Shown here in pieces: positions 8,925 to 20,572 of a stretch of 64,000 nt of DNA; positions within the stretch are counted from its first letter, which is position 1; each line of letters starts with the position of its first letter. Both the position numbers and the translations under genes were made by a program. Source of the stretch: Hemibagrus wyckioides. Its lineage: Eukaryota > Chordata > Actinopteri > Siluriformes > Bagridae. The stretch spans positions 9,411,401 through 9,475,400 of the forward strand of contig NC_080716.1 of NCBI RefSeq assembly GCF_019097595.1. The letters run 5' to 3'. The notes under the pieces are model-generated. The model saw only the letters and a program-made list of their open reading frames with translations. It was not told the origin of the DNA and searched no databases.

Positions 8925-11900
8925 CAATATATACATGAGATAAATATATAGATATAAAAGACATAAATGTAAATATCCAATTAACAGTAAATGTAAACGG
9001 TAAAGTGACGGTGCAAAACAAAGTGTGACCTGTGCAGTGTAGTGCAGTTATGTGTGTGCAACAGTCTAGGTAGAATATGATGTGTGAGGAAGTCCTGAGA
9101 AAAAGTCCAGAAAGTCCAGGTTCTAGGTGTTCTGGTTGAGGGCCTCGAATGGCCTGCGGGAAGAAGCTCCTCCTCATTCTCTCTGTTTGTCTTCAAGGAG
9201 CGGAAACGTTTCCCTGACTGCAACAGAGAGAAGAGTCCATTGTTGGGATGACTGAGGTCCTTCATTATCTTCCTGGCCTTGGTACAGCACCACTTGCTGT
9301 ATGTAGTCTCTAGGTCAGGAAGCTTGGGGCGGATGGTACGCTCAGCTGATCGCACCACCCTCTGGAGAGCTTGTCTGTCCTGCTTGGTGCTGTTTCCAAA
9401 CCAGGCTGTAATACTTCCTGTCAGGATGCTGTCACTGGTGCAGGTGTAGAATGTCTTTAGCACCTTTGAGGGCAGTTTGAAGTCCTTTAGGCGTCTAAGA
9501 TGGTAAAGACGCTGCCAGGTCTTCTTCACCAGGTTGTTAACATGACAAGACCATGACAGGTCCTGCGTGATGTGAACACCTAGATACTGGAAACTGTCCA
9601 CTCTCTCCACTGGGGTCCCATTTATAGTGAGGGGCTGGTAATTCCTCTCCTGCTTTGGGCTGAAGTCCTTTACCAGCTCTTGAGTCTTGCTGACGTTCGG
9701 GAGGAGATCGTTGTCCTGGCACCATGTCTCCAGGTTTTTAATCTCCTCCAGGTAGGTCGTCTCATCGTTGTTGGAGATCAGGCCCACCACCACAGTATCG
9801 TCCACAAAGTTAATGATGATGGTGAAAGCGGCCACACAGTTGTATTTGTACAGTGAGTACAGCAGGGGGCTCAGAACACAACCCTGGGGGGCTCCAGTGC
9901 TAAGGGTGAGTGAGGGTGAGACATGGTTACCCACCTGTACTGCCTGTGGTCTGTCTGTCAGGAAGTTGGAGATCCATCGACACAGGGATGGGCTGAGGCC
10001 TAGGATCTCCAACTTAGTGGTGAGTATGGAGGGAATTATGGTGTTAAACGCTGAACTGTAGTCAACAAACAGCATTTTAACATAATTCCCCTTTCTGCTG
10101 TCCAGGTGGCTCAGGGCTGTGTGATGGAGGTGTGCGATGGTGTCCTCTGTATTTCGGTTGGGCCGGGACGTGAACTGTAGCGGGTCCTGGGTGTCAGGTA
10201 GGGAAGAAGTGATGAAGTGTCTGATTAGTCTTTCGAAGCACTTCATCACTACTGAGGTCAGGGCTACTGGATGGAAGTCATTGAGGCAGGCGGGCTGGGG
10301 TTTCTTGGGGACAGGAACAGTGGTGGACCATTTAAAGCATGTCGGGATTATAGACTGTTCCAGGCAGAGGTTGAATATATATATAATGGACACAGGGGCA
10401 AGCTGGTCGGCACAGGCCGTCAGGACCCGACCCGTGATGCCATCTGGTCCTGCTGCTTCCCTGATATTCACTCTCCTGAATGCCTTTCTCGCATCGTGCT
10501 CCGAGATGATGAACACGCTTTCCTCTCCGGCATTCTCCGCATGCATGCTGCTTATAGCGCCTTTAGCGCTGTGAGCTGCAGCCTTGAAGCGAGCATTAAA
10601 GGTGTTTAGCTCGTCTGCCAGAGAAGCGTCGGCATTCACCATTTTGGAAGATGGTGTTTTGTAATCCGTTATTGTCCTCAGTCCCTGCCACAGACTTCTA
10701 GAGCCACTTTGATGAAATTGTGACTCTAGTTTCTTTCTGTAGCGCCGCTTTGCCTCCTTCACCACTCTGCACATGCTGTAGGATGCAGCTTTGTACTCGT
10801 CCATATTTCCACTGGCGTACCCCGTGTTGTACACGACAGAGCGGGATCTCAGGGCATCGTGGACGGATTTATCCACCCACGGCTTCTGATTGGGAAACGT
10901 TCCGATGATGGTTTTGCGAACTGCTATTTTCCCAGTAAATCCCACAACCGCTTCCGTAAACACCTTGACGTCATCAGAGCTGTGCCTAAACATGTCCCAG
11001 TCTGCGTCATCCAAAGTGTCTTGCAGAGCGGCCACTGATTGGTTCGTCCAGCACATGACCTCCTGCTGAACCGTGTCTTCCTGCTTTAGCCTTTGTTTAT
11101 ATTTAGGCATGAGGAAGATGGCAACGTGGTCCGATTGCCCAAACAGTGGACATGACTGGGCTTTGTAGCTTTGTCTTCCACCCCTGGTGGGGCAGGTGAT
11201 GTGTTGATGAAAGTTTGGTGCTGTGTGTTTGAGGTTAGCACTATTAAAGTCCCTCGCTACAATGAGAGCAGCGTCCTGGTGTTGTGTCTGGTGAAGAGTG
11301 AGGGTTTCATGCAGCTCCCTAAAGCAGTGACTGTGGAGGTGGAATATAAACGGTGCTGACTATGACCGAACTAAATTCCCGAGGAAGGTAGAAAGGGCGA
11401 CATTTGATGGTCAGAAGTTCCAGGTTGGGTGAGCAGGAGATGTTGTACTTTCTATGTGCACATTATCATCAATGCCTTATGCTTCTTCTGCCATCATTTC
11501 AGGGATGCGTGACCGTCCGCTATACAGCCCCCTTGAAGACAGTGTTTATCTCTGAATCGTTTGGTTACAAGGAGCTCCGAAGCACGGCACACAAACTGCT
11601 TGAGATCCTGTATGACTACGAAGTAGAGAACAACCCGATCTTCTTCCATGTGTTCAGCAACGGTGGCTTCATGCTTTATCGCTACATGGTGGAGCTCTTG
11701 CAAAGCCACAAGCAGTTCAGCTCACTGTATGTGGTGGGTTCGGTGATGGACAGCTCACCAGGGAGCCAGAATGTCATCGGTGCTCTACGAGCTCTCAAAA
11801 CTACACTGGGCACAAAGGTCAACGTCCTGCTGCGCTGTCTCCTCTTGGCTCTGTTTGCTGTGGCCGTGTTCCTGCTAAGGGTCGTCTTATACCCCGTGAC

Positions 11901-12189
11901 CAAACACTTCCACAAGAACCACTACGACGCCATGATGGAGCGTCCGGCACCTTGGCCTCAGATGTACCTCTACTCCAGAGCAGACCGAGTGATCAGGTAT
12001 AGAGATGTGGAGAAGATGGTGAAATCACTTCAGGAGAAAGGGGTGTTTGTTGAGAGCTTCGACTTCATCACCCCGGCTCACGTCAGCCTGTTTCGAGACT
12101 GTCCTGACGATTATTCGAACAGGTGCCGGACTTTCCTGAAGAGCTGCATGTCTAACTGTGAGGAGACGATAATGAAGAAACGGCTGTGA
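7287..12189 (+). CDS. tmem53: Transmembrane protein 53 (DUF829), three exons, 281 aa
   Basis: The coding sequence joins 7287-7341, 8434-8537 and 11503-12189 with matching phases (1, then 0). The product closely follows vertebrate TMEM53, a nuclear-envelope protein (also known as NET4) that in mammals dampens BMP-SMAD signalling in bone-forming cells. Domain layout: a short N-terminal tail; the first beta strand of an alpha/beta-hydrolase fold ([11 protein letters not shown], 28-38); the nucleophile-elbow-like HVFSNGG with S105; one strong membrane segment at about 162-183; SRADRVI with D214; and AHVS with H246. Ser105, Asp214 and His246 lie in the order of a hydrolase triad, although enzymatic activity has not been established for the family to my knowledge. 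Length matches the human protein (about 277 aa). Both introns carry transposons. Confidence 0.95.
7860..8390 (+). mobile_element. Internally deleted Tc1-like transposon in tmem53 intron 1
   Basis: The left end begins near CACTATATTGC and runs to CCAAATCATTGAATTCAG. It then jumps to the C-terminal third of a Tc1 transposase frame on the + strand. Recognisable pieces are [11 protein letters not shown] (around 8020-8055), the equivalent of the [10 protein letters not shown] block near 8130-8160, and the final [12 protein letters not shown] block (8266-8300). Stops and frameshifts break it, for example at 8103-8105, and the catalytic triad is incomplete. This is a different Tc1 family from the copies at 692, 12975, 13493 and 26538. 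The right end is not sharply defined. Confidence 0.85.
8434..8537 (+). CDS. tmem53: tmem53 exon 2
   Basis: A polypyrimidine tract and TTGTAG acceptor precede 8434. The exon completes a split Glu codon and encodes the conserved [20 protein letters not shown] stretch, then ends with CAA before donor GTAAGC at 8538. The acceptor at 8433 is preferred over the next AG dinucleotides because only it keeps phase with exon 1. Confidence 0.92.
8841..8916. repeat. (AT)n microsatellite inside the LINE 3' UTR
   Basis: About 38 TA units lie within the 3' UTR of the antisense retrotransposon. It must have expanded after insertion or been carried by the master copy. Confidence 0.95.
8981..11110 (-). pseudogene. 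Reverse transcriptase ORF of the LINE, frameshifted
   Basis: A 709-codon open frame covers the reverse transcriptase. The regions seen are a linker with PKYKQR at the start, A-A-G-P-D-G-I-T-G (219-227), motif A with the catalytic Asp ([11 protein letters not shown]350), motif [13 protein letters not shown] (406-417), and motif C as FVDD (435-438) where many relatives have FADD. The thumb-like C-terminal part includes D-S-F-Q-Y-L-G and A-W-F-G-N-S. A frameshift near 9175-9185 diverts the last 60 or so residues: the family's usual C-terminal [10 protein letters not shown] block is found in the neighbouring frame. With the endonuclease also broken, the copy cannot be autonomous, although the RT frame is remarkably intact, which suggests a fairly young insertion. 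Confidence 0.88.
11503..12189 (+). CDS. tmem53: tmem53 exon 3 (last coding exon)
   Basis: The acceptor CATCATTTCAG ends at 11502; the exon starts with GGA TGC and encodes 228 residues to TGA 12187-12189. It holds the catalytic-like Ser, Asp and His positions and the membrane segment. The frame upstream of 11503 is open by chance but is intron and LINE sequence. Confidence 0.95.
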   Translation, partial: GCVTVRYTAPLKTVFISESFGYKELRSTAHKLLEILYDYEVENNPIFFHVFSNGGFMLYRYMVELLQSHKQFSSLYVVGSVMDSSPGSQNVIGALRALKTTLGTKVNVLLRCLLLALFAVAVFLLRVVLYPVTKHFHKNHYDAMMERPAPWPQMYLYSRADRVIRYRDVEKMVKSLQEKGVFVESFDFITPAHVSLFRDCPDDYSNRCRTFLKSCMSNCEETIMKKRL

Positions 12190-12231
12190 ATGTATTACAC
12201 TGATTATATGATCGGCTCGGGCGATAGGGGG

Positions 12232-12237
12232 AATAAA
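12232..12237 (+). terminator. Proximal polyadenylation signal of tmem53
   Basis: AATAAA lies 43 nt after the stop. A second AATAAA is at 12740-12745, giving a possible longer 3' UTR of about 570 nt. Which one is used cannot be told from sequence. Confidence 0.4.
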
Positions 12238-12974
12238 AATCTCACCATACTGATACTTCAAGATATTGTCAAGATGCATAATATGCATCGTAATACTTAC
12301 ACACCAGCAGAATAATAATGCAATTAAAAGATCTAAATTCTAGAAAGGAATTTATCATGAAATAAAACGATAACATCCTGTTAATTACGATTATCAACCA
12401 TGGAGCTGGTCAGTGTTAAAAAAAATATTAGCACAGTATCTAAGAAAATTGTATTTTTGCTGTAATTAATGACACTATTAATAGTGTATCGTCATATTGC
12501 CCAGACCTACCATATTGTGTTCTTACTTAAATATTTTAAGTGATCTGAAACTACTGTAAAGTGTATAAATCCCCCTGTATAATTACTGACTGCCTTTATA
12601 TAAGTTTAGATAAGGTTTGCCTGAATGGAGTGTTGCATTCGGTATTTGTCTATTAATGTGAATTAAAAGCTTTTAATTTAAGATTATTTTAAATCTACTA
12701 AGCATCCTTGATCTGTTTATAACTTATGTGCCTTCCTGAAATAAAGACCCATTTCACTGGAGTAACAATTTGGTAGTTGGTTAACGTGTGCTGTTTGGGA
12801 GTGCAAAGGTCTCACATACACAAGGAAATCTACCCAAAATACCATTAAAGTTATTTATCCATCATTATATGCCAGTGGTGTTGTTATTATTAAGAATGCA
12901 CTATATATAATTCCTTCTTTTTCAGTAACTGCTTTGCTGCAGTCAAGGGTAAGTAGATGGACATGAGGCAAGAA

Positions 12975-14309
<1,335 letters not shown>

Positions 14310-15777
14310 ACCCATAAGGGATGTCCATATTTTTATTTATTTTTTGGCTTTAACTTGTTTATAGGTGCCTTTGCCTTTTCCCTCCCTTGAGTTCCAGACA
14401 GTAAACAGCTCCATTCATGCTTGAAGTGGAGAGACATTTGACCTCTAGGCAGGTCAAATCCACCGTTGCCGGCAATCATATGAGCAGCAGTGCTTCAAAT
14501 TGATCACGCAGATCTTCCCATCAGATGTCTCGAACTGTCATGTTTGACATTTCTGAGCGAGCCATTGGCATTTGTCTCTCCAGAAAGCTCCCCCTGTTAC
14601 TTCATGTATCATTTAAAGGTACTGGTAGGGCAAAGAGTTTATAGATACGCTTAGACAGATGAACATCGCTTATTGGAGTGCACAGGGACTGGACTGTCCT
14701 GTCTGGGAGGATATGTAGCTCAAGTAATTCAGATCTTGTCTTTGTAGGACAGACAGACAGGCTGTGTTCTGATGCCAATATATATACCTCTCCACAGACT
14801 GTAAAAGAATAAAGTTATTATTTGTGTTCCCTACATGCAAGATATTATGAACATTGGTAAATTATTTTCTTATAAAACTTCACCTGGACTGCTGTGACTG
14901 AATAATTCTCAGAAGGGGGCGCCATTTCACTTTTTATAACTCTTCCACAAAGCATCCTGTACTCCTCAGAGACAGACCAATAACAGAAAAAAATGAACAG
15001 TCAAATTTTTCTGCTCTTAAGTTGAATCTATTAGGATTGTGACCAAAAATAATGGATATATACAAAGCAAAAAGGCCATATATGAGGTGGCATAGATTTA
15101 AGTTTAGTATTTTCATCTTTTAGGTAAAGTTCTGTGTTTATTAAAAACAAACAAACAAAAAAGAAATAGTACACTGGATAAAAAAAATGGAAAGGTTTGG
15201 TACAGTTGTCCATCATTTCCTGTCAAGCCCCTGACACACACAAGAAGAATGACTCCATTAAATTTATAGCTAAAGTGAAAAGCCGGTCCTGTGGCCTTCA
15301 TGCTAAACACCTTATTATTGAATTTCATTTATGTGGCAAGGCTGTGTAATATACAGCACTCTACGATGGTAATGCCTCAGAAAAAAAAGTGTCGAATTTG
15401 CCCTCAGAGTTAATGAAGTCTCACAGTGTGATGTGGGGAAATTGTGGTGGAAAGGGGTCACCAGGCCTCTTCAGCCTCCTCGCCCGTGCAAAATGGCTCC
15501 TGTCAAGCTCCGAAACATTAGTGAACGCACACACAGTGAGCTGGCCATGAGAAAAATGATTTTAACAAGTGGCTTTTGACAGTAACGTGTATCATGCTTA
15601 TGTTTTTGTTTTTTTTATGAGCTGAGAGAAAAAATTCCCAAGAAGTTGTGTTGTTGGACATTATTGTATGTAGAATTATTTTAAAGATATGGATGCTGAT
15701 AAAAACTGTTAATATTGAGGCACAGCATGATGGATTAAAAAAAAGCGTTTTTCAGGCAAAAGCTATATATACTGTAT
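14310..15777. other. Non-coding stretch with possible conserved segment
   Basis: No gene is visible. The segment 14390-14640 is of even composition, with no repeat character, and looks like preserved non-coding DNA; six-frame inspection shows stops. The remainder is AT-rich, with an A-rich tract at 15146-15165. Confidence 0.4.
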
Positions 15778-15778
15778 A

Positions 15779-15992
15779 GGGCCGGTGGTGGCTCACGTGG
15801 TTACGGCTCTGGGTCGTTGACCAGAAGATTGGTGGTTCAAGCCCCAGCACCACTGTTGGGCTTAACCCTCTCTGCTCCAGGGGTGCTGTATCATGGCTGA
15901 TTGTGGCCCTGTGCTCTGACCCCAACCTCCAAGGCTGGGATATGCGAAGAAAGAATTTCACAGTGCTGTAATGTATATGTGACATATAAAGG

Positions 15993-15993
<1 letters not shown>
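15779..15993 (+). mobile_element. tRNA-derived SINE
   Basis: The 5' region has an A-box-like TGGCTCACGTGG (15789-15800) and a B box GGTTCAAGCC (15834-15843), spaced as in tRNA-derived Pol III promoters. A tRNA-unrelated body follows (CTGACCCCAACCTCC, GGGATATGCGAAGAAAGAAT, TGTATATGTGACATATAAAG). The head lacks a foldable acceptor stem, so this is a retroposon, not a working tRNA gene. Its tail merges into an AT array. Confidence 0.85.

Positions 15994-16057
<64 letters not shown>
15994..16057. repeat. (AT)n microsatellite at the SINE tail
   Basis: About 32 AT units directly follow the SINE 3' end, suggesting that the array grew from the SINE tail. Confidence 0.95.
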
Positions 16058-16061
<4 letters not shown>

Positions 16062-18039
16062 CCTTGCATCAGAAATGTTTGTTCTCTACACAATGCTCAC
16101 TGTCCTTATTTGCCCTGCAAGAATTGATACATTGGTACACTCTTTAAAAATGTCAGAACATTATTATTAATTTATTCCCAAAAGCTTTTTCTTTGACATT
16201 ATCTAGCATTTAAAATACCTGGATAACTTTACCCAAATAATGCATACAGCAATAATAATTTGTCTTTTCATGAGTAATGTTAGGGTATTATGGTTTATTG
16301 TGGGCAACATGGCTGATAAAAGACAATACATAATATGGAATATGAATGTGAGGGAAATAATATATACGTGCATTGATATTTCTAATCATTAATCAGCTAA
16401 ATTAAATTTAGGAGAGCTAGCATGTACATAATCATTTTAGAGTATAACATCAAATAATGACGAATATTAAATGTTTTTCAATTCTGATTTTTTTATTTTA
16501 ATATCCAAGACAGCAGAAAACATTCAAGCGATCCGTGTCAAGTAGCTAAAAATTCAAACCTTGACACTGAAACAGCTTCCTAAATCATAGCACTATGTCG
16601 GAGTGCTGCAAGTAAGGAGTAAACCAGGATGTTTTGTAGTTTTAGAGGAAAATAGTCAGTGCTAATGATTTGGTGTGATAAAAGTTAAATATTTTATTAT
16701 ATCATTATGTGTTTCTTTTAAGTTTATACCACAGCAATTTACCAACAATTACGACTTTTCGTGTATTAATAAATAACATTTCACATGTTTAACTCTTGAT
16801 AGATGGAAGATCAGTGAGTTAGTTCTTGTTATTCATTACATTTTTAACTCCTTCACCAGCCTCTTGTCTGTTCTCTCTCTATCTCTTGAACTGAAATGAA
16901 GACAGATTTGAAATGCAGTGCTGTAATAATTTATAATAACATAAAGATGAATACTTCTTCGTACAATGCTTGTTGGATGATAACTTGCACAGAGAAACCA
17001 CAAACCCCTGCAGTGAGATATTTGCTCAAAGGTGTATACGATTGTGTTACTACTGTCAAACATTATACTATTCCCAATCCATAGGCATATGAGCTCCCAA
17101 CATGAGTAAATGCATGCAAGCAGGGCCAGAACAATCCTACAATATTTCTGTTAACAGTGAGGAAGTAACTCACACATACACACGGGGAAATAACTGCAAT
17201 TCCAGGCAATATCTGCTGCAGAGAATTCGGTCCAGTCCAGATGAATCCGCTCGGGTCAGAGAACTTTGATCAATAGACATGGTCATAGGTGTATACCTTC
17301 TTTAGAAAGCCAGCTATCTGTATAAAAAAAAAGTGTCAAATGTCAGAAAAAAAGCAAAAGTCACACACAAGGTAAAAATGTCAGTATAGGAATCAGGATT
17401 GAAATATGAGATTGAATTTCTAGTGTCTGTATTCGCGATGTTTTGACATAGGACGTTTTTGTGTGGCATGAAAGCATGAGAAAGGACAGAAAAGCATTTT
17501 TAAAACAGAATATAAGCTATTGGGGAATAATACGGTACAATTATGGGAATGTAACCCTTAAAAATAAGCTATGAAAATGTATCATTTGAAAAGACATTTT
17601 GGATAAGCAGCGTAAAACCTACTTTTTTGGGGTATAACATAAATAAAAGTATATATTATTATATATAATCATTTACTACATTCTGATAAAACATGGTCTA
17701 ATGATACATCATAAAAGATCATGTTTTAAAAAAAAGCATATATTGTCCTAAAACCTTGTTTTCCTTTATTTTCATGTTTTCCTTTATTACATTTCGGACG
17801 CTTGAGTTATAATGTGCTTCAGTTGAATAGTAATCAGTGCCATGGAACTTACTTTGCAAGTGTAGTGTATTAAACTACACGTGATTTAAAACAGCTAAGC
17901 TGCATTCAGATCTTCCCTTTAGATAAAATAACAATACTTGAATAATCATGCACTAACACCTAAATTAATATTTACTTAAATATGAACTAATGATGAGTTC
18001 AGGCATGTACTAATCACAAACTAATGACGCACTATGATG
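16058..18039. other. AT-rich non-coding stretch
   Basis: I see no exon, RNA gene or recognisable repeat family here. Scattered short open frames have no domain content. Confidence 0.45.
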
Positions 18040-18895
18040 TTCAATTCAATTCAATTCAATTTGACTTTTTTCCGTATAGCACTTTTAACAACGGACATTG
18101 TCTCAAAGCAGCTTTACAGAGCATAAGAAACAAAAAGCATAGTGCAAAAAGTCCTAGATGTTTGACAAAATCCTCCCTAGTGAGCAAGCCTGAGGTGACT
18201 GTGGCAAGGAAAAACTCGCTCAGGAGGAAGAAACCTTGAGAGGAACCAGACTGAAAAGGGAACCTCATCCTCATGTGGGTGACAGCGGAGAGTGTGATTA
18301 TAAATTATTCTAAACACTGAAGAGTGTGATTATGAACAATGTCCTTTCTACAGTCATATACAGTCAGTTGTGTGATGCAGATACAGCATATGTAGAATGT
18401 TAGTGTGTGTATTAATTAGGAGGTTGTTGTCATCCTCAAAGTTCACACAGGTTTGGCAGCGTTGCTTTGAATACCCAAATCCTCACGAAGCAGAACCCAT
18501 TAGGAGCTGGTCCGTCTCTAGATGCTTCGGGATGTGTAGAAAAAGGGAACAAGTGGAAAGGAATTAGCGTAGCTTCTGTTCATGATATTAGCAGCACTAG
18601 ATGATAGTGTGCCTTTAATCAGATGTACTGGAGCACAAGGTTATGGGATGTATTATGTGTACGCCTGGCTAAAGAGATATGTCTTTAATCTATGTTTAAA
18701 CTGGGAGACTGTGTCTGAGCAGAACACTGTCAGGAAGGCTATTCCAAAGTTTAGGAGCTAAATACGAAAACGCTCTACCCCCTTTTGTGGACTTTGATAT
18801 TCCGGGAACTACCAGAAGTCCGGAGTTTTGTGATCTTAAGGAGCGTGATGGATTGTAAGATGTTAGAAGAGTCTTATGAATTCATGCGTTAATTA
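18040..18895 (-). mobile_element. Degenerate retroposon-like repeat with (CAATT)n edge
   Basis: It starts with tandem TTCAA/CAATT units at 18040-18060 and continues with CTCAAAGCAGCTTTACAGAG and GAGGAAGAAACCTTGAGAGG, a pattern found widely in fish genomes. Read on the minus strand, the tandem units form a 3' tail, so the insertion is probably minus-oriented. A related plus-strand fragment lies at about 52800-52940. The exact family is uncertain and no coding frame is left. Confidence 0.65.
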
Positions 18896-18924
18896 CAACC
18901 ACCCTAAGTACATGTTATAAAGAG

Positions 18925-19210
18925 TCGAATCAAGAAGCTTTTATTGTCATTTTGGCCATATATAGCTGACACAGTACACAGTGATATGAAATAATGTTTA
19001 TCCAGGACCTTGGTGCTACATAAAACAACACAAAGCTAAGGACTTAAAGAAAGTTGTCCCAGCCAAATAAAGTGTATAGTTTGCAACTTAGTGCAAAGAC
19101 AAGCCACAGGGCTGACAGATAATACAGTACACTTACAGGACATAAAATAAAATAACGCTGACCACTGTTCAGTCTACAGTTGTTGAAGATGTAAACAGTA
19201 AGAGGATTCT
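18925..19210 (-). mobile_element. LINE 3' end fragment, antisense
   Basis: It begins at AAGCTTTTATTGTCATTT, the complement of the usual LINE tail AAATGACAATAAAAGCTT, followed by an L2/Rex-like 3' UTR (GACACAGTACACAGTGATAT and GACCTTGGTGCTACATAAAA). Only the 3' few hundred bases are present. Confidence 0.65.
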
Positions 19211-19227
19211 TGTAAACATATGTGGGA

Positions 19228-19266
19228 TATAAGTGGCTAAGGTGTTGGACTACTGATTGGAAGGTG
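19228..19266 (+). mobile_element. SINE, left part (split by a LINE)
   Basis: AGTGGCTAAGGTGTTGGACT and the following CTGATTGGAAGG match the tRNA-like head of a fish SINE. The continuation lies at 20081-20245, beyond an inserted LINE. Confidence 0.6.
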
Positions 19267-20080
19267 TGATTGTAAGGTTGTAAACCTCCTACCACTAATC
19301 CTCACCACCTTCTACCGAGGAACCGTAGAGAGCATCCTGGTCAGCTGCATCACTGTGTGGTTCAGAAACTGCAAAACCTTAGAACGCTGTGAGGACAGCT
19401 GAGAGGATCATAGGGGTCTTCCCTCCCCTCTATCCAGGACATCTTTCATACACACTGCATACACAGAGCCTTTGCCATTGTGAAGGAGCCATCTCACCCC
19501 TCCCACAGTCTGTTCAAGCCTCTGCCATCAGGCAGGAGGTTCCGAAGCATCAGGACCCGCACTACAAGGTTCTGCAACAGCTTCTTCGCCCAAGCTGTCA
19601 GAGCCCTGAACACCCCGGTGCCACCCATCACCTTGCCTCCACCTCCTTAACTGTGCACTATAGACATTAATGGTCACTCAACTGACATTAACACGCACCC
19701 ACAATCAGCCACTTTACTGTGCACTAAAAATGCACATTGGACATTATAGCACATCTGCAGACATCTGCACTCAGGGACTTTAACTGTTTTACTGTTTACT
19801 CTAGACATCCACTCATTCTGTTAAAATATGCACATTGGACATTGCACACGGTTACCTCTGACTGTCCACTTGCACTTTACTTCACTCTTGTTCTTACATT
19901 ACTTACATTTCAACCTCATACTTATCACATCTACCTCATGTTTATTGCAATTTGACTCTGTTATATTTGTTTACTCTTGCTATTTTACAGTCTATGCACC
20001 TTGGTCCGTTAGTAATGACATTTCATTCTTTTATGTACTGTGTATGTGGAAGAATGACAATAAAGCTTGAGTTGAGTTGA
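19267..20080 (+). mobile_element. 5'-truncated LINE (L2/Rex-like) 3' end
   Basis: The first part encodes a decayed C-terminal piece of a reverse transcriptase frame: a block like F-Y-R-G-T-V-E-S-I-L-V-S-C near 19310-19350, then an RT tail broken by shifts. A 3' UTR with repeated 'GCACATTGGACATT' words follows, then the tail AATGACAATAAAGCTTGAG with TTGAG tandem units to 20080. The insertion splits a SINE. Confidence 0.75.
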
Positions 20081-20245
20081 GTTCGAACCCCAGGTCCACC
20101 AAGTTGCCACCGCTAGGCCTCTGAGCAAGGCCCTTAACCCTCACTTGCTCAGTTGTATAAAATGAGAGAAATAGTTGCTCCAGATAAGTGTGTCTGTCAG
20201 AAATGCAATAGCATTTGCAAGTAGCAGCAGCTGATGGCAGCAATT
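20081..20245 (+). mobile_element. SINE, right part (split by a LINE)
   Basis: GTTCGAACCC (20081-20090) is the B box; CAAGGCCCTTAACCCTCA and GCTCAGTTGTATAAAATGAG follow, the usual body of this SINE family. It resumes exactly where the left part at 19228-19266 breaks off. Confidence 0.75.
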
Positions 20246-20449
20246 AAATAGAGATGTGCAAAAACAACATGTTTACGAGTGGTGCTGTAATCATAGATGT
20301 ACGTTGAATGAGTTGTGTGTTTTCAGTTTACATGTATGTTAGTTAATGTATTAAGGCACTAAATCAAACATGCTTCTTCTCATCTTCTACAATTTGAGTA
20401 AATAATTTTATAGATCTCTGGTTTAAAATGTTAATAGATAACAGCATCT

Positions 20450-20572
<123 letters not shown>

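Larger units (their letters stand above)
8571..11455 (-). mobile_element. Non-LTR retrotransposon (Rex1/CR1-L2 group), 5'-truncated
   Basis: On the minus strand the element runs from part of an apurinic endonuclease domain (the complement of about 11455-11110 gives S-D-H-V-A-I-F near its end), through a reverse transcriptase, to a 3' UTR ending in short ATTTGAA tandem repeats at 8571-8585, typical of this LINE group. It is missing the 5' half. The endonuclease part is out of frame with the RT part. The insertion occupies nearly all of tmem53 intron 2, antisense to the gene. Confidence 0.9.

Noticed and set aside
9768..10908. Several + strand open frames of 62-145 codons
   Set aside because: They lie antisense to the LINE reverse transcriptase and are shadow frames of it.
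15779..15860. Possible tRNA gene (A and B boxes present)
   Set aside because: No acceptor stem or proper cloverleaf, and a SINE body follows, so it is a tRNA-derived retroposon.
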